Positions 1-8,615 of a stretch of DNA of 64,000 nt are shown here, piece after piece. How positions within the stretch are numbered: position 1 is the first letter of the stretch; each line of letters opens with the position of its first letter. Position numbers and translations under genes: made by a program. The stretch spans positions 1-64,000 of the forward strand of contig JADKHS010000009.1 in assembly GCA_016721605.1 (NCBI GenBank), given 5' to 3'. The notes under the pieces were generated by a model. The model searched no databases and was not told the DNA's origin. It worked only from the letters and a program-made list of their open reading frames with translations. The DNA comes from Nitrosomonadales bacterium (lineage in GTDB: Bacteria; Pseudomonadota; Gammaproteobacteria; Burkholderiales; Gallionellaceae).

Positions 1-64
1 TAATGCTATCAAGCCATAATTCTATATCTGCGTTAGTGACAGAAACTTCACCAAATAAGTCCAT
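1..64 (-). CDS. 5' start of a small conserved protein, cut by window edge
   Basis: On the minus strand an ATG at 64 opens a frame that reads MDLFGEVSVTNADIELWLDSI up to the window edge. A good ribosome site (AAAGGA) lies 7 bases before the ATG. The MxLFGxVxVTxxDIxxWL start resembles the N-terminus of a small conserved proteobacterial protein of unknown role, recalled from memory only. Only about 21 codons are visible, so no function can be given. Confidence 0.5.
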   Translation of the reverse strand, partial: MDLFGEVSVTNADIELWLDSI

Positions 65-555
65 AATTTTTCCTTTCTATTTGAAAATCTCATTAAAAAC
101 TTTAAAGCTGATTTTCAATCCATTGATTAAGCGTGTTTTTCATTATTTCTTACTTCGCATAATGTATATTATATGTAAAATAGTAGGCGAAAGCGGCCAA
201 ATTAAAACAACGACTTTTGCAGGCTCTTAAGATATGCATTCCAGAATCGCTCCGCCGCTTTTTGATTCTTAGGATTAACCATATGCCTACATAAAAGCCG
301 CAACAACTCAGCATCGACGCCTTCTATTTGAAGGCGTTTTTTTCAACTGCAATTCGATAGTATTGTTTTCGGATTTTTGCTGAATCAAAGCTGCGTGCCA
401 TTCTCAGGTACCAATAATGATTGGGAATGCCATTGCACCATTCAGGATCACGTTCAGAAAAAGATTAGATTGTTTTAGAGGATGACTTAAGAGCAAGATC
501 GCTTGTAGAAAATAATTAAAAAATATAAACTTAATCAACATTAAAAGGAAAAATC
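65..555. other. Intergenic region without a recognisable gene
   Basis: Apart from the terminator at 317-343 I see no gene here. The frame at 3-230 on the plus strand has no ribosome site, is low in complexity, and runs antisense to the better minus-strand start at 64. The last 70 bases are A/T-rich and lead into the ribosome site of the gene at 556. Confidence 0.5.
317..343 (+). terminator. Rho-independent terminator
   Basis: An 8-bp stem (ACGCCTTC / GAAGGCGT) with a 5-base loop is followed by a run of seven T. It would end a plus-strand transcript, but no convincing plus-strand gene lies upstream inside the window, so its owner is unknown. It could be a short RNA. Confidence 0.75.
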
Positions 556-789
556 ATGAGTGAAAACGTTGAAAACCTAATTTTGGAACACTTACGCGGA
601 ATGCGCGCTAGTCAAGAACGTGTAGAACATGAATTACGCGAGATCAAAAACAGGATCACCAGCGTGGAAGCTGGTGTTGCAGGAATTCGAAGAGATGCAG
701 CACACGATAACGATAAAATCGTACAACAACAAATAGGCTTAGATCAACTCAACGAAAGAATAGAAAGAATTGAAAAAGGCTGGAACTAG
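556..789 (+). CDS. Small coiled-coil protein, 77 aa
   Basis: ATG at 556 is preceded by AAAAGGAAAAATC, a plausible ribosome site, and the gene is followed by a clear terminator at 811-835, so it looks like a monocistronic unit. The protein is charged and helical throughout, with heptad-like spacing of I/L/V in residues 18-74 (for example EIKNRITSVEAGVAGIRRDA and LDQLNERIERIEKGW). The opening MSENVENLILEHLRGMR matches my memory of a widespread small proteobacterial protein of unknown function. No membrane segment or signal peptide is visible. It could be a coiled-coil adaptor or an orphan partner of a small operon, but no function is shown. Confidence 0.75.
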   Translation: MSENVENLILEHLRGMRASQERVEHELREIKNRITSVEAGVAGIRRDAAHDNDKIVQQQIGLDQLNERIERIEKGWN

Positions 790-810
790 TTAACGAATAA
801 TTTACAATAA

Positions 811-835
811 AAAAAGCCCTCTTAGGAGGGTTTTT
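811..835 (+). terminator. Rho-independent terminator after the small coiled-coil gene
   Basis: A stem CCCTC / GAGGG with a 4-base loop is flanked by a run of A on the left and five T on the right, 20 bases after the stop at 789. The flanking A/T pairs extend the stem, so it may work in both directions. Confidence 0.8.
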
Positions 836-943
836 CCGTCTATATAGAAAACAAAAATTAATTGAACTAGTCTCAATCTGATCTGACAATGCACTTGTAA
901 AAGTGAGCGTTACCGAGTTTGACATGGGTGTCGAATCCGTCCC

Positions 944-1141
944 ATGTTTCATACTAGCAACCCAATCATTAAACATAAAGCAGGATTACTCAATCTTGCT
1001 TCAGAACTTCAAAACGTCTCCAAAGCCTGCAAGATTATGGGCGTACCGAGAGACACGTTTTATCGCTATCAAGAACTCGTTGAAACCGATGGTTTGGAAG
1101 GACTCATCAATCGCGGGTGCCGAGTACCTAATCTTAAGAAC
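944..1141 (+). pseudogene. IS481-family transposase, N-terminal fragment
   Basis: The frame reads SNPIIKHKAGLLNLASELQN followed by VSKACKIMGVPRDTFYRYQE, the typical N-terminal helix-turn-helix of IS481-family transposases. The frame is intact up to about 1141, where the left end of an IS3-family element begins, so the remaining catalytic part (about 270 residues in the family) is missing. The rest is not found after the right end of the IS3 element at 2387. The sequence shows truncation; loss by IS3-mediated deletion is inference. Confidence 0.7.
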
Positions 1142-1205
1142 TGTAGTGGTCTAATTTACACGGACACCTCGATAGGTGGAAAATCGACCATCAGGGGAGT
1201 ACTAA

Positions 1206-1500
1206 ATGACAAAGCAGAAAGAAATACGACACCAATTTCAAACTGGAAGTTGTGCGCATGATCCAGGAACAGGGACTGAGTGTTCAGCATGTCAGCCAAA
1301 GCATGGGAATCGGCCTGACTGCGATCCGTCGTTGGGTGACGCAATATAAAGCCGAGCAAAGTGGACAGCGTGGCATCGGCAATCCACTCACTGCTGAACA
1401 ACAGCGTGTCCGCCAACTGGAGCAAGAAAACCGTCGACTTCGTATGGATGTTGATATTTTAAAAAAAGCGTCAGCCTTCTTTGCCCGGGAACTAAAATGA
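1206..1500 (+). pseudogene. IS3-family transposase OrfA, frameshifted near the start
   Basis: OrfA is the helix-turn-helix and leucine-zipper subunit of IS3 transposases. The open part (GTG at 1252 to TGA at 1500) contains GLSVQHVSQSMGIGLTAIRR, a helix-turn-helix, and a C-terminal zipper around QRVRQLEQENRRLRMDVDIL. The natural start appears to be the ATG at 1206 (MTKQKE), whose frame joins the HTH frame only if one base is added near 1222. It may otherwise start at GTG 1252 in shortened form. Its stop overlaps the orfB ATG as ATGA at 1497-1500, as expected for programmed OrfAB production. Confidence 0.8.
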
Positions 1501-2379
1501 GCTACCCGCTTATTTGCCTGTTGCAACAGAAGGCGATCCCCGTTCAGCAGAGTTGCCGCGTCTTGGAAGTGAGTCGTTCCGGTTTTTATGAGGCTAAGAG
1601 CCGTCTCGCCAACCAATGATGTGCAAAACAAGCACGCAGCTGCGGGCTGCTTTCATGGCCAGTCACCAATGCTATGGTAGCCGTCGTCTGGTCACCGCAT
1701 TGGAAGCGCAAAGGGATTCAAGTTGGTCGCTACCGGGTGCGCCACCTGATGCGTCAGGCAGGCTTGAAGCCTGAATGGAAGCGTAAATTCAGCCACACAA
1801 CTGACAGCAAACACAATCTGCCCATTGCTGCCAATATTCTGGATCGGCAATTCAATCCGGTCGCATCCAATATTGCGGGTGGGCGATATCACCTATATCC
1901 GCACCGGGTCAGGTTGGCTCTATTTGGCGATCGTGCTGGACTTATTCTCGCGCAAGGTGGTTGGATGGGCGATGGCGCCGAGCATGCCTGCTGAATTGGT
2001 CTGCGCCGCACTGCACATGGCAATACAGCAGCGTCAACCAGAGCCGGGGTTGATCGTCCACTCCGACCGTGGCAGTCAATATGCCTGCGGCCAGTATCAG
2101 GCTTTGCTAGTGAAGCATGGCTTCGTCTGCAGCATGAGCCGTAAGGGCAACTGTTGGGACAATGCAGTGGCGGAACGCTTCTTTTTGAATCTAAAAATGG
2201 AGCGCGTTTGGCAGCGCGAATATGCCAATCAAATGGAAGCTAAAACAGACATTACCGCATACATCGTGGGATTCTATAACTGTAATCGCATACACTCAGT
2301 ATTGGGCAATCTGTCGCCCTCCGTCTTTGAGCGGAACAGGGCAGCAAAAAAACCTATCGTTGTGTCCGATATTACTTGA
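1497..2379 (+). pseudogene. IS3-family transposase OrfB (DDE integrase), three frameshifts
   Basis: OrfB carries the rve/DDE catalytic core. The protein can be followed across three frames: MSYPLICLLQQKAIPVQQSC from 1497 to a TGA near 1618; a frame containing GIQVGRYRVRHLMRQAGLKP from about 1715; and a last frame from about 1882 with VGDITYIRTGSGWLYLAIVL, HSDRGSQYA and CWDNAVAERFF. The DDE residues are therefore all present, but indels near 1618, 1710 and 1882 break the frame. A functional copy would be about 290 residues. Whether the breaks are real or sequencing errors cannot be told here, given how many indels the window has. Confidence 0.85.
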
Positions 2380-2475
2380 CCACTACACTTGATAGTTAGT
2401 AATTTAAATAAAAGTTAATAGATAAAATATGATCGTTCCGATTTATTGAAGTAAATGGCCTATTAATATATTGAT

Positions 2476-3103
2476 TCATATATCCGATTTCAGTTTTAAT
2501 TTCTTTATCGAAATCATAGGCCATCCTATGAACGCTCTATTTTGATCGAAACCCTTGCGAAGTCCCCAGTCGGCGTTATTAAGATTTAGGTAATATTCAT
2601 CACTAGCCACTACGCTGTAGCCTGGAGCGGCAGTCAGTGGCACCCATACTTTAAACAGCTGCCGTAAACGCAAGCTCGTATCATCACCCAAACGGGGCGC
2701 TAAACGCTCTTCCAGACGACTCCGACTGCTGACTGTTCCGAACGAAAACTTATCGGACAATGTTAATTGTTGCCAGAATCTTCGCTCGTTAAAGGTGGTT
2801 TTTGAAAACGGCTCTGCTGTTTGCACTAACGCATAACCCAGCCAAACACTAGTAGTCGTGTTAATGTCATACCCTATTCCAGGACGGATAATTGCCTGAG
2901 AAAAGCGTGATGTGTTATCGCCAAAACGACCTTGAAATTCTGCCCAGTATTTAAAATTCTTTAATGCTGGATTGAAAGAACTCAAACTACCGACCGCCGT
3001 TATATTGCCCCAAGTTTGGTTATCGTTTATATCCGCTATAACAGCCAGAAAGTAATAGACCAAATATTGTTAATGCCACAAAAATATTTATTTTATTTAA
3101 CAT
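2476..3103 (-). pseudogene. DUF2490-like outer-membrane protein, frameshift after signal peptide
   Basis: The 195-residue open frame (2476-3063) looks like a DUF2490 beta-barrel protein: WGNITAVGSLSSFNP, FKYWAEFQGRFGDNTSRFSQ, RPGIGYDINTTTSVWLGYAL and repeated aromatic, alternating stretches. Upstream in another frame an ATG at 3103, with a strong ribosome site (GGGGGGAG), encodes MLNKINIFVALTIFGLLLSG, a clear signal peptide. One base near 3055 separates the two. Together they make a normal secreted protein of about 208 residues. The function of DUF2490 proteins is not known; outer-membrane location is inferred from the composition. Confidence 0.7.
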
Positions 3104-3216
3104 GTTATTCTCCCCCCAAAGAATATCTGGATACTATATATTCAATCTAAGTCACTGAATTACATTGGCAATAACAAAAATGAATTTCATCGGGCTATCA
3201 TCAGATCAATGGAACA

Positions 3217-4134
3217 TTATTTGCGTAGGTTAGCCTGGATACTCAGCGCTTTTTTAATGCTTTTCGCCAGATCGACTGCCTTGCCCTTACCCCAGTAATG
3301 CAGAAACAGGTAGTGCGGTTGCTCCTGCGTCATATGTTGGTGAATCGCCACAATATTAATATCCTCGGCCCGCATGGCCTTTAGGATGGGTTGCAGTTCA
3401 TCTTCGAGTATTGCGAAATCGCCATCGACGACCGCTTCATCATCGGAGCCGGCAAATGCAGCCCAGGTGTTAACCCCCCATTTGATTGGCCACAACGATG
3501 CCATGCATTTTGGCTTCACGACCCATTACGATTTTGAACATCCCGTTGTTTACCTGTCCCTTCATGCCAAACAACGCTTCCAAAGGAGCGGGGGTGATCT
3601 TGTTTTCACTGGCGATCACCCGTGGAAATGCTGTAGCAGGCGTAGGACGGGCAGCACGAATTTCGGCAATCTTGTCATAGACTTTCTTTACACCGGTTGC
3701 CAACTGATCGACGCTGTCCATGCCGCTGATGTGCATGAAATAGACCTTGGGTTGATCGAAGAAAAAATGATTGTGGAGTGCGGTAACTTCAATACCGGCA
3801 TTCAAGGCAGTACTCATGGCCGGATTGACTTCATCTTCGAACACAACCGTGTCGCCCATCATCATCGTCTGTCCATTATGGGCCGGGGTAAAGGCAGCCC
3901 ATGACGTGAGGCCCATAAAGGTCGGCATGGACCATTTATCGACTTGGATTTTGACGTCGCTGCGCGGCTTGGATACCTTGAATACATTTTCTTCTTTGGA
4001 AAAACTTCCTTTGAGGCCGGTCAACTGTTCAATCTTTGCGGTATCCAAAACGCTCGCTGAATCCGCTGCATGGCCAAATTGAGGGCGAGTGCTGTCGCAC
4101 CGATGAAGCGTCTACAGAAAATGACATGTAACAT
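3217..4134 (-). pseudogene. DUF1259 (LppY/LpqO-like) secreted protein, two frameshifts
   Basis: Two open frames (3470-4048 and 3217-3519) together cover a DUF1259 protein with two similar halves: half 1 holds LTSWAAFTPAHNGQTMMMGD and HNHFFFDQPKVYFMHISG; half 2 holds VNTWAAFAGSDDEAVVDGDF and HQHMTQEQPHYLFLHYWG. The halves join at an indel near 3480. A second indel near 4060 separates the signal peptide (ATG at 4134, ribosome site AAGGAG, reading LHVIFCRRFIGATALALNLA) from the mature part. The His-x-His motifs in each half suggest metal binding, which is inference. It lies just downstream of the chromate genes on the same strand, so it may share their transcript. Confidence 0.75.
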
Positions 4135-4158
4135 GGGAATCTCCTTGCATTTTAAAAA

Positions 4159-4365
4159 TTAAGCTGGTGACGCCAAATTTAGCCATAAAGTGTCCACACC
4201 GCGCACGACCACGGCAAAATGCTGTGGCGCTAGTGTCTTCTGCGAGGCGCAGAACATCCCCCCGATTAAATACAAAAACTCCGGCCCTGTATCGATAAAT
4301 TTCGTGATCATCCACAGGCAAGCAATACGATCAATCTTCGGGCGTTCACTGGTAATCCACTTCAT
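4159..4365 (-). pseudogene. ChrB-domain chromate resistance protein, internally deleted remnant
   Basis: The 68-residue frame starts MKWITSERPKIDRIACLWMI, the opening of stand-alone ChrB C-terminal-domain proteins, keeps TKFIDTGPEFLY, and then jumps to VVVRGVDTLWLNLASPA, which in full-length relatives lies some 40-50 residues further on. A family member is about 140-150 residues, so the middle and the C-terminus are missing. It starts 9 bases after the chrA stop and looks like the third gene of the chr operon in decay. Function is probably lost. Confidence 0.6.
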
Positions 4366-4373
4366 AATTCATC

Positions 4374-5735
4374 TCACATTAGGGTTTTCAGGATCAAACC
4401 GACCGCCGCGCAGGCGACGATCACCTCGATAACATTCCGCTTGAAGTGGAACAAAGCGACTGCTGCTGCCAGTGCGATGATGGCCGAGATCCAATCGAAG
4501 GTTCCTGTAAATCCCTGCGGCCACAGCACGTGGTAGAGAAAAAATAGCGCCAGATTGAGAATTACGCCCACCACGGCGGCAGTGATAGCCGTCAATGGCG
4601 CTGTGAATTTGAGGTCGCCGTGCGTGGATTCGACCAAAGGGCCACCCGCCAGAATGAACAGGAACGAGGGCAGAAAGGTGAACCATGTTACCAGCGTGGC
4701 CGCCACTGCTCCGGCTAAAAACAGGGAGTCTGGCCCGAACAGCACTTTCACGTAACCGCCGACGAAGCCGACGAAGGCCACCACCATGATGAGCGGTCCT
4801 GGTGTCGTTTCACCGAGCGCCAAGCCGTCGATCATCTGCGTGGGCGTGAGCCAGCCATAATGCCCAACCGCTCCCTGATATACGTAAGGCAGCACTGCAT
4901 AGGCTCCGCCAAAAGTCAGTAGTGCGGCCTTGGTAAAAAACCAGCCCATTTGCGCAAGTGTGTGATGCCAGCCGTAGATGGCATTGAGCAGTCCCATCGG
5001 CACAGCCCACAGTAATCCACCAACAACGGCCATCTTGACCAGCTTGACCCATCTGAAGCGGGCGTGCTCAGGCGTTGGCGTGTCATCATCGATCAGCGCT
5101 GGACCAAAGGATTTGTCGGCCTTGCCATGCCCGCCACCTGCCTTGAATTTGCCCGGTGCGATGCGGCCTCCGAGGTAGCCGATAATGGCTGCCCCTGCCA
5201 CGATGGCAGGGAACGGTACATTGAGGGCAAAGATCGCAACGAAGGACGCAGCGGCAATTCCCCAAAGCGCATTATTCTTGAGCGCTCGCGAGCCGATGCG
5301 GTACGCCGCTTGCGCCACGATGGCCGTTACAGCGGGCTTGACGCCATAGAACAGCCCCGCGACCAGAGGTAAATTACCGAAGGCAATATAGACCCATGAC
5401 AGCGCGATCAAGATCAGCAGCGAAGGCAGAACAAACAGAGCCCCAGCGACAATACCACCCCAAGTGCGGTGCATCAGCCAGCCGATGTAGGTGGCGAGCT
5501 GCTGCGCTTCCGGGCCCGGCAAGAGCATGCAGTAATTCAGCGCGTGCAGAAATCGCCGCTCGGAAATCCATCGTCGGTTCACGACCAATTCCTGGTGCAT
5601 GAGGGATATTTGTCCAGCCGGGCCGCCGAAGCTGATGAAGCCGAGCTTGAACCAAAAGGCAAAGGCTTGCCGGAAGCTCACCGGCTGAGGTTGGGTATCA
5701 GTGCACTCGATGGCGCGCGCATCAGGTTGGTTCAT
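4374..5735 (-). CDS. chrA: Chromate efflux transporter ChrA
   Basis: ChrA is an inner-membrane CHR-family antiporter that exports chromate from the cytoplasm. The 453-residue protein has two CHR halves: the first begins around residue 20 with FRQAFAFWFKLGFISFGGPA and contains LPGPEAQQLATYIGWLMH; the second begins near residue 265 with FFTKAALLTFGGAYAVLPYV and contains GLALGETTPGPLIMVVAFVG. These FGGP/FGGA and PGPxA/TPGPL pairs are family signatures. A hydrophilic linker (GGGHGKADKSFGPALIDDDT) separates the halves. Length matches long-chain ChrA. The start overlaps the 3' end of chrB by 14 bases, so the two are co-transcribed and probably translationally coupled. Confidence 0.95.
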   Translation of the reverse strand: MNQPDARAIECTDTQPQPVSFRQAFAFWFKLGFISFGGPAGQISLMHQELVVNRRWISERRFLHALNYCMLLPGPEAQQLATYIGWLMHRTWGGIVAGALFVLPSLLILIALSWVYIAFGNLPLVAGLFYGVKPAVTAIVAQAAYRIGSRALKNNALWGIAAASFVAIFALNVPFPAIVAGAAIIGYLGGRIAPGKFKAGGGHGKADKSFGPALIDDDTPTPEHARFRWVKLVKMAVVGGLLWAVPMGLLNAIYGWHHTLAQMGWFFTKAALLTFGGAYAVLPYVYQGAVGHYGWLTPTQMIDGLALGETTPGPLIMVVAFVGFVGGYVKVLFGPDSLFLAGAVAATLVTWFTFLPSFLFILAGGPLVESTHGDLKFTAPLTAITAAVVGVILNLALFFLYHVLWPQGFTGTFDWISAIIALAAAVALFHFKRNVIEVIVACAAVGLILKTLM

Positions 5736-6672
5736 GGGTTGGCGCTCCTTTACCGAAGACGGTGAACAGGCCGTCGAAAACGCCGCTCACGCTCGCCAAT
5801 AGTTGATCATCGTCGGGGATGGCCTCACGCAACCCGGCAAGCACGCTCTCCACACCGGCAGCTTCGGGTGGCTGAACGCCCCCGATATCAAGGTAATGCA
5901 CCAGCGCGCCCAGCCGCTTGAGCGCTGGGTACTCCAAATCAAAGCTCACCATCAACACTTCAAAGGTGACGCGAGTGTTAACGTGGCTGAATGTCGCACC
6001 ATCGAAGTCAAAGCCCAAAGCATTGTCCGGGCAGTCGGCTGGGGACTCCAGCCAAAGCAGTTGAGCTTGTGGATCAATGAAACGTCGGATCAGCCAAGCG
6101 CTGGCCAGCCGATCAACCCAGGGGCGACGGCGTGTTGCCCAGATGCGTCCTTGATAGTCGGCCATTTGTAGGCGCGTAATTTCACCTTGAACCGGATGCG
6201 GCTCGTCTGGTGCCAGCACTCTGGCCATGGCCAGTTCAAGATCCTGCAATGCGGCATCTGCCTGCTTTTGGGTCTCGCCAGGAAAGAAATCAATCTCTGC
6301 AAGGCTAGTGAATGTCTTGCGCAGCTTACGGACTTGTTTGAGTGATTTCTGCACGTCGCCTGCAAATAGTGCGTCATGCGCCTTTGCTACGTCAGCCAGA
6401 AACACCGAGAAATCCTCGCTGTGATCGAATAGGTTGACGAAGTTTGCACCATTCGGTTCCTCAATGCGCAACACGAGTGCTGTTCCTTCCCCTGCCCGCA
6501 CGTCAGCGGCGATGGCTTCCAATGTGTCGTGACATGGCGTGCGATCCGGCATCAAATAGGCACCATCACGCAACACTGCTGCGCCAGATGCCTTGAGTGC
6601 ACGCCATACCCTCATCCGAATCGTAGCGTTTTCGGTAGGAAGGCTCGTGATAAATAAGAGCCATTTATTCAT
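5722..6672 (-). CDS. chrB: Chromate-responsive regulator/resistance protein ChrB
   Basis: ChrB proteins sense chromate and regulate the chr operon; in studied bacteria chrB precedes chrA, as here. The 316-residue protein has an N-terminal winged-helix-like region (WLLFITSLPTENATIRMRVW and RALKASGAAVLRDGAYLMPD) and a C-terminal ChrB domain from about residue 180 (IWATRRRPWVDRLASAWLIR, RFIDPQAQLLWLESPADCP, DGATFSHVNTRVTFEVLMVS). The start codon at 6672 lies inside a perfect dyad (6671-6688), suggesting autoregulation; the ribosome site is weak. Chromate sensing is family knowledge; autoregulation is inference. Confidence 0.92.
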   Translation of the reverse strand: MNKWLLFITSLPTENATIRMRVWRALKASGAAVLRDGAYLMPDRTPCHDTLEAIAADVRAGEGTALVLRIEEPNGANFVNLFDHSEDFSVFLADVAKAHDALFAGDVQKSLKQVRKLRKTFTSLAEIDFFPGETQKQADAALQDLELAMARVLAPDEPHPVQGEITRLQMADYQGRIWATRRRPWVDRLASAWLIRRFIDPQAQLLWLESPADCPDNALGFDFDGATFSHVNTRVTFEVLMVSFDLEYPALKRLGALVHYLDIGGVQPPEAAGVESVLAGLREAIPDDDQLLASVSGVFDGLFTVFGKGAPTHEPT

Positions 6673-6702
6673 GTAGTATATTCTACATACTGGTATATAC
6701 CA
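6671..6702. promoter_or_regulatory. Two adjacent dyads at the chrB start, candidate operator
   Basis: A perfect 18-bp palindrome (ATGTAG-TATATT-CTACAT, 6671-6688) overlaps the chrB start codon, and a perfect 12-bp palindrome (TGGTATATACCA, 6691-6702) follows after two bases. Both lie where a repressor would block chrBA expression. ChrB is the obvious candidate ligand, but no binding-site consensus was checked. Confidence 0.5.
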
Positions 6703-6732
6703 TTACAAATAAATTTTCCTAAATATAATTAC

Positions 6733-7018
6733 CTACTCGCTGAATCTGGGGATGTACAACCCCTTTCTTTTCACTTTTTTTTCCCGCCCCCCAATTTCCC
6801 CCCCCTTACCCCCGGGTTTCCCCCCCCCTGCCGGCTCTCCCTTCTTTTTGGCCGCCAAACAGCGGCGGGGGCGTCCCGGTCCTCCTTTCTCACCGCCCCG
6901 CCTCCCCCCCGGGGCCCCGCGCCCTTTTCTCTTTTTCCCCCCCCCCCGCGCCCCGGCCCCCCCTCCCTTCGCTGTAAAAAATGAAATCAATTGCCCCCCC
7001 CCCCCCCCCCGGGTTTCT
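6733..7018. other. Poly-C/low-complexity block, probable assembly artefact
   Basis: This stretch consists almost only of C runs of 4-18 bases with short T, G and A interruptions, ending in an uninterrupted run of C followed by GGG. Nothing similar occurs elsewhere in the window. Frames that span it translate to Pro/Gly-rich nonsense. It sits between chrB and a porin gene and probably marks low-quality read sequence or a forced join. If it is a join, chrB and the porin gene need not be neighbours in the genome. Confidence 0.7.
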
Positions 7019-7229
7019 AATAGTATCCATTAGAAAATTTCCTTATATTTCAATGAAACGCTGCTCTAATGGACATCTGGGTTTAACTGGGAACACACGT
7101 CATTTTCTCTTGATCCTCTGTTAAGACTTTTGGCAGGATGAGAATCGAGATATCAGGATCGTTTAGCTTTCCTGAGCTCTGTAAATTAATCGGGTTGGCA
7201 CTTTTATAAACTGCCAACGGAGTAGCGTT

Positions 7230-8552
7230 ATGGTCATTTATCGTACGATCACTTGTTGGTTACTGGCTTGCATTGCGACTAGCGCTTGGTGTCCTTTCGC
7301 TTATGGGGAAGAGGAAAGTTGGAACGCCAAGTTCCAGACTACCTACGTCTGGCAGGGCAAGGCGCCATTCAATGCCGCCTACAACGGACGTAACAGCCTC
7401 TCTCCGGAGCGGGAGAAAAGCTATTCTTTCACCGGAACCGCTTTCCTCGGTATGCGTCCATGGGCGGGGGGCGAGTTGTACTTCAATCCCGAAGTGGCTC
7501 AAGGTGTCCCTCTCTCTAACCTCACTGGCCTGGGCGGGTTATCCAATGGTGAAATCGCCCGTACCTCTGGGCCTAATCCAAAACTTTACATGGCCCGGGC
7601 CTTCTTGCGCCAAAGCTGGGGACTGGGTGATATACAAGATGCAGTTGATTCTGGTGCCAATCAACTGGCGGGAAAAATTTACCAGCGCCAAATCGTCCTC
7701 ACCGTTGGCAAACTGTCCCTGACGGACATATTCGACAACAATGTTTACAGCCATGATCCGCGGACTCAGTTTATCAACTGGTCTCTCATGACAGCGGGCG
7801 CTTACGATTATGCAGCCGATGCGCGCGGTTATTCCTGGGGTGCCGCGCTGGAGTATTATTACGACGATTGGATCCTACATGCTGGCCGCTTTACCCAGCC
7901 TAAATTACCCAACCAGCTTGTTCTGGATCGGAATATATTGAATCACTACGGCGATCAGATCGAAGCGGGACATGGACATGTACTTTTCGGTCAGCCTGGC
8001 AAGATACGTCTGCTGGCCTTCCGTAACCGCACTCTGATGTCACGTTTCCAAGATGCGCTGGATTACGCGGCACTCCACGGCGGCGTGCCGAATATCAACA
8101 ATGTGCGCAACGGTGACAAAATAAAATACGGCTTTGGCCTCAACCTGGAACAACAACTAATCCCCAATATAGGTGTGTTCAGCCGCGTCAGTTGGGCAGA
8201 CGGTAAAACAGAAACCTATGCCTTTACCGAAATAGACCATTCACTTGCTGCAGGGACAGTCATCCAGGGCAACGCTTGGAGCCGCATTCAGGACAGCGTA
8301 GGCATCGCATTCGTACAAAATGGGCTATCGCGTCAGCGGCGCGACTATTTGAGCGCTGGCGGTATAAGTTTCTTTATTGGCGATGGCGCACTCAACTACC
8401 GGCCGGAAAATATCCTGGAAACCTACTACAGCCTTGGCGCTATCAAAAACACCTGGCTTACACTGGATTACCAACACATCCACAACCCAGCGTACAACCG
8501 CGACCGTGGACCAGTTTCCCTCGGTGCTGTTCGGCTACGAGGGATATTTTAA
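7230..8552 (+). CDS. OprB-family carbohydrate-selective porin
   Basis: The 440-residue protein has a signal peptide (MVIYRTITCWLLACIATSAW ending near AYG-EEE at residues 26-27) and an alternating, aromatic-rich beta-barrel body ending in F (RLRGIF), typical of outer-membrane porins. OprB-like features include WNAKFQTTYVWQGKAPFNAA, GELYFNPEVAQGVPLSNLTG, VGKLSLTDIFDNNVYSHDPR and GLNLEQQLIPNIGVFSRVSW. The ribosome site GGAG lies 8 bases before ATG 7230. OprB porins pass sugars and other small solutes across the outer membrane; the substrate here is unknown. It stands alone, convergent with the EAL regulator gene. Confidence 0.88.
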   Translation: MVIYRTITCWLLACIATSAWCPFAYGEEESWNAKFQTTYVWQGKAPFNAAYNGRNSLSPEREKSYSFTGTAFLGMRPWAGGELYFNPEVAQGVPLSNLTGLGGLSNGEIARTSGPNPKLYMARAFLRQSWGLGDIQDAVDSGANQLAGKIYQRQIVLTVGKLSLTDIFDNNVYSHDPRTQFINWSLMTAGAYDYAADARGYSWGAALEYYYDDWILHAGRFTQPKLPNQLVLDRNILNHYGDQIEAGHGHVLFGQPGKIRLLAFRNRTLMSRFQDALDYAALHGGVPNINNVRNGDKIKYGFGLNLEQQLIPNIGVFSRVSWADGKTETYAFTEIDHSLAAGTVIQGNAWSRIQDSVGIAFVQNGLSRQRRDYLSAGGISFFIGDGALNYRPENILETYYSLGAIKNTWLTLDYQHIHNPAYNRDRGPVSLGAVRLRGIF

Positions 8553-8555
8553 GGC

Positions 8556-8577
8556 TAAATAATAGCGCTATTATTTA
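8556..8577. terminator. Bidirectional hairpin between convergent genes
   Basis: A perfect 22-bp palindrome, A/T-rich with a GCGC centre, starts 4 bases after the porin stop and lies 39 bases from the end of the converging EAL gene. The T-rich flank on the plus side suggests a weak bidirectional terminator. Confidence 0.5.
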
Positions 8578-8615
8578 TTTTCTTGTACGACAATTTTTAA
8601 TGCGACGCTTCATTT

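Larger units (their letters stand above)
1142..2387 (+). mobile_element. IS3-family insertion sequence, degraded
   Basis: The element is bounded by inverted repeats that start TGTAGTGGTC at 1142 and end GACCACTACA at 2387. The match extends inward to GGACAC at both sides, about 26 bp with mismatches in the middle. It carries two overlapping reading frames, orfA and orfB, in the usual IS3 arrangement. Length is 1246 bp, normal for the family. No 3-4 bp target duplication is visible (AAC on the left, CTT on the right). Both frames carry indels, so the copy is probably inactive as it is written here. Confidence 0.85.

Noticed and set aside
3..230. Plus-strand frame of 75 codons at the left edge
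   Set aside because: No ribosome site and no family match; it overlaps the better minus-strand start at 64.
3374..3904. 176-codon plus-strand frame in the DUF1259 region
   Set aside because: Antisense to the DUF1259 frames, whose domain signatures are clear.
6733..7033. Pro-rich and Gly-rich frames across the poly-C block
   Set aside because: Homopolymer artefact; open only because C runs contain no stop codons.
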